From Phycisphaerae bacterium (GTDB lineage Bacteria > Planctomycetota > Phycisphaerae > Sedimentisphaerales > Anaerobacaceae): DNA of 64,000 bases. The notes below the pieces were generated by a model. It saw nothing but the letters and a program-made list of their open reading frames with translations, ran no database searches and had not been told where the DNA came from. The stretch covers positions 38,350 through 102,349 of the forward strand of contig JAUWAY010000004.1 in assembly GCA_030601845.1 (NCBI GenBank), read 5' to 3'. Made by a program: the position numbers and the translations under genes. Shown here piece after piece: positions 42,377 through 49,655 of the stretch. Numbering within the stretch: position 1 is the stretch's first letter; each line of letters starts with the position of its first letter.

Positions 42377-44662
42377 GTGCCAGAGGAAGCGTCTAATACG
42401 ACAGCAGCTGCTCACCAGGTAGAGCTTGCTATTCGTCGGCTCGATTCGCTTTCGACCCTGCCCTGCGTTGCGGCAGGATTTCTTTCTAACCTTCAACAGT
42501 CTGCACCTTTATCTTCAGCGATAGCTGAGATAATCGAATCGGCCCCTGCCCTTACAACCAAGATTCTTTTGCTTATGTACCGGCAGGGTATAAGTTTTGC
42601 AGATGAAAGCTTTTCGGTTCCCCGGGCGGTTGGCAAACTGACTGTGCAGACCGTTCGCGATGCCTTTTTTTCTGTGAAAGTTCTTCAAGCCCAAGATGAT
42701 GATGAAAAAAGAGTTCTGCTGAGAAGACAGCTTGTACGACACGGCCTTGCAGTTGCCTGCTGTGCTAAAGATATCGCCGAAATCATATCGCCCAAGTTTA
42801 ATCCCCAGCTGGCATACTCGGCTGGGTTGCTGCATGATATCGGGAAGCTTGCACTGCAAGAGGTGATGCCGAAAAGCTTTACCCGTATTGTCGAAGAAGC
42901 AAAATCACAACAAGCCGGCGTCTGTGCGATTGAGCAAAAATATCTCGGCGCCGACCACACGACCCTCGGCAAACGTCTTGCCCGGAAGTGGCATCTGCCG
43001 GAGCAAATTATTCTGGCCATCTGGCTGCATCACAGTGATACCGACATAATCTCTCAGGAAATCGGCGAAGCAAGAATTGCGCAAATCGTCCGGTTAGCCG
43101 ATTGTGTAGCACGCCAGTGTAACATCGGCCAGTCGGGCGGTTATGATTCGCCCGACTCGGCAGAGCAAATTGCAGTGTCACTGGCAATAAGTCCGGAGCA
43201 ATTGGAGCAAATCCGCGGTGGCCTGGCTGAGACGGTCGAGCAGAAATCCAAAGTTCTGGGCCTTGATTTACCAAGGCCGCAGTCGAGCTATTGTGAGATT
43301 GTCCACACTACTGCCGCCAAATTGGCCAAGGAGCAGAGCAAACTATCGCTCGAAAATTGCCGGCTGCAAGCCGCTTCGGGCCATTTTGATTTTATCACAG
43401 AATTTCTTTCGAGCATAGATTCGGCTGCCGAAGCCGTCGATATAGCAGAGAATTTTGCTGTCTGTTGGCAAAAGTTTTATCAGACAGGTATGGTTTGTCT
43501 GTATTTAGCCCCTGCTGGTAACCGGCAAGGTCTCGAAGCTGTCGTTGTAGAAAACCTCTCGCAAAGCAAAATAGTTTCCTTAAACGTGTCTGCTGAAACA
43601 CCGGTGATACCAGAAGTGCTGCAAAACAGGTTCGCAATTTTGAATGCTCACGATTATCTTGACTGGCTGTTCGAGCAATTAGACGTTGAGTTCGACCTGA
43701 ACCAGACTAAATTGATGCCTCTGCTTTCCGGCGGCAAAGCAATTGGAGCAATTGTTTTTGAGCTTCGCTATCCGACAGATGCGGAGCTGTTCGAGGAAAA
43801 GTTCAAGGCGGTTAGCTCGATGGCTGGGGTTATTTTAGAAATGGCTTCTGCGTGGGATAGGCAACGCTATTTTGCCGAGCAGTTTGCCCGGCTTGTTGGC
43901 AGCCCAAAGGAAAGTGAGCCAGAGCGAACAGTTCGGCAGCGGTCCGCCTTAAGTCGTTCCCTGAATGCTCTGGCTGAAATGGCGGCCGGTGCAGCACACG
44001 AATTGAATAATCCTCTGTCGGTCATATCCGGCAGGGCACAATTACTGGCCGAGGCCGAGACCGACGCGGCAAAAAAAAGAATGCTAAAACAGATTCAGGA
44101 AAATACGGGCGAAATATCTGCGATAATCGATGACCTGATGACTTTTGCCGAGCCATCACAGCCCCGGCCGGCCCAGACAGATATAAAGAAGATGCTCGAT
44201 GAAGCTATACAATTAACCAGCGCAAAAATGAACGTGGAACATATCAATGTCCAAATCGAGGTTGCCGATGGATTAGAAGGCGTTTTCGTAGATTCGGGTC
44301 AGATTGTATCGGCAATCGCGAATGTCATTTCCAATTCTCTTGAGTCCTATACAGACGAAATGGGGCCGATAAAAATCACCGCTGATTTGTGCGAGTTCGG
44401 TGACAGGGTGAGCGTGGAAGTCAAAGACCTCGGCTGCGGAATGGATACAGAGACGGTGCAGAAGGCGACACAGCTATTTTTCTCGGCAAGGCCGGCAGGG
44501 CGAAAACGCGGAATGGGACTTGCCCACGCGCAACGACTGATAGAATTAAACGGCGGCCGGCTTGCGATAACAAGTCAGCCCGGCAAGGGAACGACGGTGA
44601 CAATTCTGTTAGCCACGAAGACAGAAAGTCACGAAGAAATAAAAAAGATGAAAGATAATTAA
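42377..44662 (+). CDS. HDOD-domain histidine kinase
   Basis: 761-residue cytoplasmic sensor kinase. The HDOD domain (about 15-270) shows SAGLLHDIGKLALQEVMP and LGADHTTLGKRLARKWHLP. A GAF-like middle section (350-510) follows, then HisKA with the His in GAAHELNNPLSVISGRAQLL near residue 540, and HATPase_c with N-box VISNSLESY, G1 DLGCGMD and G2 KRGMGLAHAQRL. No membrane segments are seen. The start is GTG after AGAGGAT. Together with the preceding response regulator it forms a candidate two-component pair; the HDOD part may sense a second messenger. Confidence 0.9.
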   Translation: MPEEASNTTAAAHQVELAIRRLDSLSTLPCVAAGFLSNLQQSAPLSSAIAEIIESAPALTTKILLLMYRQGISFADESFSVPRAVGKLTVQTVRDAFFSVKVLQAQDDDEKRVLLRRQLVRHGLAVACCAKDIAEIISPKFNPQLAYSAGLLHDIGKLALQEVMPKSFTRIVEEAKSQQAGVCAIEQKYLGADHTTLGKRLARKWHLPEQIILAIWLHHSDTDIISQEIGEARIAQIVRLADCVARQCNIGQSGGYDSPDSAEQIAVSLAISPEQLEQIRGGLAETVEQKSKVLGLDLPRPQSSYCEIVHTTAAKLAKEQSKLSLENCRLQAASGHFDFITEFLSSIDSAAEAVDIAENFAVCWQKFYQTGMVCLYLAPAGNRQGLEAVVVENLSQSKIVSLNVSAETPVIPEVLQNRFAILNAHDYLDWLFEQLDVEFDLNQTKLMPLLSGGKAIGAIVFELRYPTDAELFEEKFKAVSSMAGVILEMASAWDRQRYFAEQFARLVGSPKESEPERTVRQRSALSRSLNALAEMAAGAAHELNNPLSVISGRAQLLAEAETDAAKKRMLKQIQENTGEISAIIDDLMTFAEPSQPRPAQTDIKKMLDEAIQLTSAKMNVEHINVQIEVADGLEGVFVDSGQIVSAIANVISNSLESYTDEMGPIKITADLCEFGDRVSVEVKDLGCGMDTETVQKATQLFFSARPAGRKRGMGLAHAQRLIELNGGRLAITSQPGKGTTVTILLATKTESHEEIKKMKDN

Positions 44663-44790
44663 CCACAGATTTCGCGGATTAACGTGGAGCAAATATAAAT
44701 AAAAAAATCAGTGAAATCGGTGTAATCCATGGTTGAAAAATAATAAAATTTGGTGTCTTGGTGCCTTTGTGCCTTTGTGGCAAAAAAATA
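44663..44790. repeat. ACCACAGATTTCGCGGATTAA / GGTGTCTTGGTGCCTTTGTG repeat
   Basis: Dispersed words downstream of the histidine kinase; GGTGTCTTGGTGCCTT also occurs near 37713. Confidence 0.7.
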
Positions 44791-44879
44791 AAAGACAGGA
44801 TATTATTATGCTTATCTCGGTATGCAGTGTGTACGGCGAGAAATATTAACAATTTTTTTTGAGGAGAAAAAGATAGAGT

Positions 44880-44907
44880 TTGGTTTGTGTGAATAATTTG
44901 GTAAAAT
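44880..44907 (+). promoter_or_regulatory. possible promoter of the 47-residue protein
   Basis: TTGGTT (44880-44885), 16 bases, TAAAAT (44902-44907), about 35 bases before the ATG. Confidence 0.35.
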
Positions 44908-44941
44908 TACCGAAAACTGATACGATTTTAAGGAGTTTATT

Positions 44942-45085
44942 ATGTGCGATGAGAAAAACAAATGCCAACAGCCAGAGAAGCTGGAAGAAAAGCCGGAAGA
45001 ATGTTCGCCTGAACAGGTAGAGGAGTGCCACGGGAAAGCCGAAGAACATCCCTGCACTGAAGAGACTGAACAGAAGGAACAGTAA
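44942..45085 (+). CDS. 47-residue acidic Cys-containing protein
   Basis: Short ORF beginning MCDEKNKCQQPEKLEEKPEE and continuing CSPEQVEECHGKAEEHPC, with five cysteines and one histidine near the last cysteines. TAAGGAG sits at ideal distance before the ATG, and a promoter-like pair lies upstream. Very short proteins with this Cys-x-Lys-Pro-Glu pattern appear to be recurrent in anaerobic bacteria; the function is unknown. It is below the usual length cut-off for gene calling. Possibly a metal-binding or redox-handling peptide. Confidence 0.65.
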   Translation: MCDEKNKCQQPEKLEEKPEECSPEQVEECHGKAEEHPCTEETEQKEQ

Positions 45086-45105
45086 GGCATCAGGGCAAAG
45101 ACTAA

Positions 45106-45165
45106 ACAGCCACTCTCTTACTTCTCGGCTTGGGTGTGGTGATGGTGAGAAGGAAAAAAATGGTT
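45106..45165 (+). pseudogene. orphan PEP-CTERM-like C-terminal tail, copy 1
   Basis: In-frame codons read TATLLLLGLGVVMVRRKK, the hydrophobic helix plus Arg/Lys end of a PEP-CTERM sorting signal. A TAA lies directly before it and no start or body of a protein is attached. Best read as a decayed fragment. Confidence 0.5.
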
Positions 45166-45205
45166 TTGACCTTTTATGGCGTAGGTAATAATATTTTCAA
45201 TAGAG

Positions 45206-45285
45206 TGGGCTGAGGTTTTTTGGGGTTTGCGGATAAATATGGGCTCTCCTTTCTTTCGCAGACCTTTTTTCCTCAGCCCATTTTT
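45206..45285 (+). terminator. long hairpin TGGGCTGAGG ... CCTCAGCCCA with T5
   Basis: Perfect 10-bp outer stem (45206-45215 with 45271-45280), an inner pairing of GGTTTGCG with CGCAGACC, and TTTTT directly after. It fits an intrinsic terminator or a small structured RNA. No gene precedes it closely other than the PEP-CTERM fragment. Confidence 0.45.
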
Positions 45286-45322
45286 CACAGAAAGCTATCG
45301 TTATGTGAAGCTGAAATTTGCC

Positions 45323-45376
45323 ATGCTTGGCTTGGGTGCGGTGATAGTGAGGAGGAGGGGCATAAAAAACTATTAA
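45323..45376 (+). pseudogene. orphan PEP-CTERM-like tail, copy 2
   Basis: Reads MLGLGAVIVRRRGIKNY then stop. GLGAVIVRRR matches the end of PEP-CTERM signals. The DNA is 80-90 percent like copy 1 over CTTGGGTGYGGTGATRGTGAG. No exported body is in front of it. Confidence 0.45.
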
Positions 45377-45471
45377 GCCTGTTTTTGGAAATCGGCATTG
45401 AAGTCTTGCTAAAAGAAGCTATGAGTAACTGTTAACTCATATCGTTGTACTATTGTCAACCAAATCGAGGC

Positions 45472-45499
45472 TTGCATTCAAGAACAATTCAGCTACAAT
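45472..45499 (+). promoter_or_regulatory. putative promoter of the EF-Tu-domain-like gene
   Basis: TTGCAT (45472-45477), 16 bases, TACAAT (45494-45499), about 58 bases before the ATG at 45558. Confidence 0.5.
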
Positions 45500-45557
45500 A
45501 CCAAATGGCGTGTATTTGGTTTAAAGGCAAGCAATTAAATCTAAAGGAGATACGCAA

Positions 45558-45812
45558 ATGCCTGAGGAGATAATTGGAACGGTATCAGATTTCTTTGCCC
45601 GACCTGTAGTAGCCGCTATCGAGTTAACAGCAGCTTTAAAAGCGGGGGACAAAATCCACATTAAGGGTCATACTACCAACCTTGAACTGATTGTTGACTC
45701 AATGCAGATTAATAATGTAGACGTTAAAGAGGCTAAAGCAGGCGACTCTGTTGGAGTGAAAGTTAGCGAGCGGGTAAGAAAGAGGGATACAGTCTATAAG
45801 GTTACTGACTGA
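45558..45812 (+). CDS. stand-alone translation-factor beta-barrel (EF-Tu domain 2-like) protein
   Basis: 84-residue protein that resembles domain 2 of EF-Tu-type GTPases: IGTVSDFFARPVVAAIELT, LKAGDKIHIKGHTTNLEL and AKAGDSVGVKVSERVRKRDT. No G domain is present. Such stand-alone barrels, sometimes labelled translation elongation factor-like, occur in archaea and anaerobic bacteria and are unstudied. AAAGGAGA precedes the ATG, and a promoter is visible. It is monocistronic by position. Confidence 0.78.
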   Translation: MPEEIIGTVSDFFARPVVAAIELTAALKAGDKIHIKGHTTNLELIVDSMQINNVDVKEAKAGDSVGVKVSERVRKRDTVYKVTD

Positions 45813-45914
45813 GTTGCGGCTTGCCCTCAAGAATGACGCAGTCTCAAAATTACTTAAAGAATCTTTAGACTACGCAGGCTTTAATATTGCTGGCAGTAGC
45901 CACCTTACCCCTCA

Positions 45915-45953
45915 CCTTCTCTTGCGGTGATGTTGAGAAGAAAGCGAAGGAGG
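45915..45953 (+). pseudogene. possible third PEP-CTERM tail fragment
   Basis: One frame reads PSLAVMLRRKRR, similar to the Arg-rich end of PEP-CTERM tails, and the DNA CTTGCGGTGATGTTGAGAAGAA resembles the two fragments upstream. The match is short. The rest of 45813-46193 holds only CGCAGAGAACGCAGAG repeat words. Confidence 0.3.
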
Positions 45954-46193
45954 CAAAGATTAACCGCAGAGAACGCAGAGAAAGAATTAGATATAAAACT
46001 AAGAACCAGAGACTATAAATTAAGCTCCGCGGCCTCTGCAGGCTCGGCGGTAAAAGCGTAAAACGTGGCCCGTGACTCGTGCGAGGATTTACCGCAATGT
46101 GAAATACGGGATACGCTTGACGAGATAATACGAACAAATAGGTGCGAAAATACGGTAAAAGGTAATATCTTGCTCTGCTATTAAAGGAGATTT

Positions 46194-46478
46194 ATGATGA
46201 AATTTCTGATGGGACTTATTTTAGGTTTGGCTGTTGTATTTCTTCTGGGCGCGATAGAATACTACCAGGTCGAGCTATCCGGCGAATTTGCAAGGGTAGG
46301 TACTTATCGCTGTGCTTTTTCTGGAGTATCTGCTGCTGGTGATTGTTACCTGGCTATAACCAATACTACAACCGGCAAAACTGAAGTTATTGGGATTACA
46401 GAGTATATTCGTTCAGAATTGAAGGATAGACCGCACGGGAGGCAAGCCAGCGTGATTCTGGATATTACAATGAAATGA
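46194..46478 (+). CDS. small exported or membrane-anchored protein of unknown function
   Basis: 94-residue protein. One N-terminal hydrophobic helix (FLMGLILGLAVVFLLGAI) could be a signal anchor; the rest is a short domain with two cysteines (YRCAFSGVSAAGDCYLAITN) that could form a disulfide outside the membrane. TNTTTGKTEVIGITEYIRSE follows. No family recognised. AAAGGAGA stands before two adjacent ATGs (46194, 46197), either of which may be used. No partner genes nearby. Confidence 0.55.
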   Translation: MMKFLMGLILGLAVVFLLGAIEYYQVELSGEFARVGTYRCAFSGVSAAGDCYLAITNTTTGKTEVIGITEYIRSELKDRPHGRQASVILDITMK

Positions 46479-46543
46479 GCTAAGAAGCGGACCGACCTAT
46501 GGTTTTTGTAAGGTGTGGAATATCTTATAATTTCTGAAAGAAT

Positions 46544-46602
46544 GAGATTGCTTCGCGGAGTTTATGCTGAGCGAATGCGAAGTGCTCGCAATGACAGGGC
46601 AG
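46544..46602. repeat. GAGATTGCTTCGCGGAG...CTCGCAATGACAGG element (inverted copy)
   Basis: Reverse complement matches 35581-35653 at CCCTGTCATTGCGAG, TTCGCTCAGSRTAAACTCCG and CAATCTC. Nothing else is seen in 46479-46890. Confidence 0.85.
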
Positions 46603-46932
46603 TTTTTCGATTGATAATCGATTGTCGCAATACAAAATATGAGAGGGCCCCCAAACGCAACAAAGGGCGTTTGGAAACCCAGATACTCTTGGCGAGATAC
46701 GAGCAAATAAGTCCGAAAATGCAGAGAAATCAATTCCGGCAGGGGGGGCGGTTTTTAATCAATGCAGGTTCTTGAACAAACCTCAACCACACCGAAACTG
46801 ATAGCTGATTATTTATAGGGCTACCGGCTACCGTCTTTTTTAAATTTATTTGCGCTTAAAGCGGACCTTTAAGTAGGCCGAATTTAAGGTTTGGAGGCCA
46901 TCTCGGGGTTGATAACCAAAAGGCAGATACTC

Positions 46933-47634
46933 ATGGACGCAAAACAACGACATAAGAGACTGCGCCTGCTTATCAGGAAACTCAATAAAGAACGTAAAAG
47001 GCAGGCACAAAAAATCGATATCCTCTGCAATGACCTGATTGCGGCACAGAGGGAGTTTATCAAAAGATTAGATACCATTAGTTTCACAGCGGATTTTTAC
47101 GAGGCAATCGTGGGGATAAGCGACTTGAGGGCCCTTTTATATACTGCGAGCAAGCTTATCAAAGACGAAATTGCCAATGCAAATGTCTCCTTCTTTTTGC
47201 GTCAGCAGGGGAGCTTCGAATTGCATATGTTCGAGGGTTCCCCCCACTACTTCGGTTTTGCGAAGCAAAACAGCGGGGCGACTTATTGCAAAAAGGGGCC
47301 GCTGGAAAGTGAGCAGGCAGGCACAGCTGAACAGCAGCACTTAGAGAGTTGTTTTAGCCCTGAGCTGGTGGAGAATATCTGCAGATCGAACAAGGTGTGC
47401 AGGCTGGAAGATATGTTCGCAATGGGTCTGCAGGGCAACTTAATGAGCCTAAATAAGCTCTCGGTGGTTACGATTCCTCTTGGCCAGCTCGGCTCATCGT
47501 TGGGCTTTATATTGCTTTACCGCTCATCGCAAAATGAATTAACTGCCGATGAGCTAAATAACATCTGCGCTGTAAGCCGTGGGTTAGCCCTCGCGATACA
47601 GTCCTGCCGGCTGCCTTTGCACTCGGTCGATTAA
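46933..47634 (+). CDS. GAF-like sensor domain protein with N-terminal coiled coil
   Basis: 233-residue cytoplasmic protein with a basic helical start (AKQRHKRLRLLIRKLNKERK) and a coiled-coil region, then a GAF-like domain from about residue 55 (FYEAIVGISDLRALLYTASK, LSVVTIPLGQLGSSLGFILL, ELTADELNNICAVSRGLALA). No output domain is attached, so it may modulate a partner. An in-frame TTG at 46891 would add 14 residues; ATG 46933 with an AAAGG upstream is chosen. Residues about 102-115 (PHYFGFAKQNSG) are a palindromic repeat shared with the TRAP permease gene. Confidence 0.68.
   Translation: MDAKQRHKRLRLLIRKLNKERKRQAQKIDILCNDLIAAQREFIKRLDTISFTADFYEAIVGISDLRALLYTASKLIKDEIANANVSFFLRQQGSFELHMFEGSPHYFGFAKQNSGATYCKKGPLESEQAGTAEQQHLESCFSPELVENICRSNKVCRLEDMFAMGLQGNLMSLNKLSVVTIPLGQLGSSLGFILLYRSSQNELTADELNNICAVSRGLALAIQSCRLPLHSVD
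47240..47278. repeat. intragenic CCCCCACTACTTCGGTTTTGCGAAG palindrome, copy 1
   Basis: The element with CCCCAC/GCGGGG outer arms and CTTCG/CGAAG inner arms is translated in frame as PHYFGFAKQNSG. About 33 of 37 bases match the reverse complement of 61134-61172. Confidence 0.82.
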
Positions 47635-48044
47635 GAATTTTGCCGCGGCGGGAAGGTCGTGCTCTAAGTTGCGGCCTGGCTCCAGCAGCATAATCCATCA
47701 CTGACAGTGCGAAAATACACGCAATAAAATCCAATACCATTTTGTACCGAATATTAGCAGAATTTTTGGCAATATTTTAACAACTTAAAGCGTCTAACAC
47801 CATACAGAAAGGATTTGCGGTGGCAGTGCAAACTGCCGGAGGTCTTTGCACATAAATTGTTGGATTTTCGGACTTTATCGGAAGGCGTGTTGTGAAAGCT
47901 GCGACAAATATCCGAAATTGGGAGCAGTTGCGGAGAGCCCGGTTAGTTTTTCGTCTTTTCTTTTGTAAGCTCCTATTGTATAATAGGATAGATACGAATC
48001 AAGACACCGTTGTGCGAGCAGGAGCAGTGTAGGAGACGGATTTG
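47635..48044 (+). other. intergenic leader of the efflux operon
   Basis: Contains a hairpin GTGCAAA-N12-TTTGCAC (47826-47851) and a perfect TATAAT near 47979 without a good -35. CTTGTGC or QKTED-type repeats are absent. AGGAGA leads into the tolC ATG. No small gene was seen. Confidence 0.4.
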
Positions 48045-49655
48045 ATGTTTTGTAAGTTTCGGTTATTAACGTTGTTATGCTGGGCGCTGTATGCCGCTGT
48101 GATATTGGGTATGGCCGGTGCTTGCAGTCCACAGCATTATAAAGCTGAGGCCGACGAGGAAGTATATAAGATTATCGACAGCAAATGGGAGGACAACTTC
48201 GGTCAAAAGGTCAATTATACGATTGGTGACGTAGAGCCGTCGCCAAATGACGTGCAGGTCGAAAAAGCTGTACCGCCATCAGGCGTTATAAGTCTTGCAC
48301 AGGCGGTGGGTGTGGCCACCGCACATAACCGGGACTATCAAAGGCAAAAAGAACAGCTTTACCTAAAGGCACTTGATTTAACATTGGCCCGGCATCAGTT
48401 TGCGCGACAATGGTTTGGGACTATTGACGCCGACTACGTTAAGGACGGTGTCGATGAGAAGGTAAGCTCCGATGCAGAATTGGGCTTTAGCCAACTACTG
48501 GCCGACGGAGCAAGAATCAGCACCAGCATCGCAATCGATTGGGCACGTTTTCTTACCGGCGACCCGCGGACTTCGTTAGGGTCGGTTCTGAGCGCCAGTA
48601 TCAGGCAGCCGCTGCTTCGTGGTGCGGGGCGTAAAATCGCGCAGGAAAACCTGACGCAAGCGGAGCGGAATGCTTTATATCAGATACGCTCGTTCAACCG
48701 CTACCGCAAAACGTTTGTGGTTTCGATTGTGAACGACTATTACCGAGTTTTGCAGCTAAGAGATGCGGTAACCAACGCCACGAGTAATTACGAAACAATG
48801 TTGGAAGTGAAAAAACGTTCTGAGATGGCGGCAGAGGCTGGTGTTATACCTCCCTTCGAGGTGGACCAGGCAGAACAGAGTGAACTAAGGGCGAGAGACA
48901 GCTATGTTCGAGCGAAGCAAAGTTATGAACAGGCGCTGGATGAATTCAAGATAACGTTGTCTTTACCGACCGATGCTAATGTGGTGATGGACCAGAATGA
49001 ATTGAAGGCGTTAGAGGAGATTGGTATAAGCGAGCTTGATTATGCTCCGGAGGCGGCAATTGAGACGGCATTAGTCCGGCGTCTGGATTTGGCTAACAGC
49101 GGAGACAGCGTCGATGATGCGGAGCGAAAAGTTGTGGTAGCTGCCGATGACCTTGGTGCCGAACTGGATTTGATTGGCAGCGCCAGTGTAAGTTCAGCCG
49201 GAAGAACTGATTACAGCAACTTGCAATTTCACCGAGGTACCTACGGAGTGGGTTTGGAAGCCGATTTGCCGTTGGACCGCAAAGCCGAGCGTAATGCCTA
49301 TCGTGAAGCGCTGATAACGTTAGAGCAGCGAGAGCGCGAGTATGAGAATGGTGTGGACCAGGTTAAATTGGCGGTGCGCCGGGCGTATCGTAAACTGGAG
49401 GAGGAAGCTGAGTCATACCGAACTCAGCAAAAGAGCCTGGGGTTAGCCGAGAAACGGGTTGAGAGCACGCTATTGTTCTGGGAACTTGGGCGAGCGAGAA
49501 TGCGGGATTTGCTGGAATCGCAGGACGATTTGTTGCAAGCACGAAACAGCTTGACGGCTGCATTAGTGGCCCACACAGTTGCAAAATTGAACTTTTTCCG
49601 CGATGTTGGTATTTTAGAGGTCAGGCCTGATGGAATGTGGGAGCAAGAGATATGA
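48045..49655 (+). CDS. TolC-family outer-membrane efflux protein (lipoprotein type)
   Basis: 536-residue outer-membrane factor of a tripartite efflux system. Signal and lipobox LGMAGAC near residue 27. Two OEP repeats are visible: ISLAQAVGVATAHNRDYQRQ with KALDLTLARHQFARQW, and LRARDSYVRAKQSYEQALDE and the late QDDLLQARNSLTAALVAHT. The long helices would form the periplasmic tunnel. AGGAGA precedes the ATG at 48045. The stop overlaps the next start (ATGA), so it is coupled to the HlyD-type gene. Substrate unknown. Confidence 0.88.
   Translation: MFCKFRLLTLLCWALYAAVILGMAGACSPQHYKAEADEEVYKIIDSKWEDNFGQKVNYTIGDVEPSPNDVQVEKAVPPSGVISLAQAVGVATAHNRDYQRQKEQLYLKALDLTLARHQFARQWFGTIDADYVKDGVDEKVSSDAELGFSQLLADGARISTSIAIDWARFLTGDPRTSLGSVLSASIRQPLLRGAGRKIAQENLTQAERNALYQIRSFNRYRKTFVVSIVNDYYRVLQLRDAVTNATSNYETMLEVKKRSEMAAEAGVIPPFEVDQAEQSELRARDSYVRAKQSYEQALDEFKITLSLPTDANVVMDQNELKALEEIGISELDYAPEAAIETALVRRLDLANSGDSVDDAERKVVVAADDLGAELDLIGSASVSSAGRTDYSNLQFHRGTYGVGLEADLPLDRKAERNAYREALITLEQREREYENGVDQVKLAVRRAYRKLEEEAESYRTQQKSLGLAEKRVESTLLFWELGRARMRDLLESQDDLLQARNSLTAALVAHTVAKLNFFRDVGILEVRPDGMWEQEI

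Noticed and set aside
44812..45090. Minus-strand ORF of 92 residues opposite the small Cys gene
   Set aside because: Low-complexity Ser/Phe/Cys mirror of the plus-strand gene; the plus strand has the ribosome site and promoter.
45220..45435. 71-residue plus ORF starting at TTG in the hairpin
   Set aside because: No ribosome site and it reads through a hairpin and a PEP-CTERM fragment in the wrong frame.
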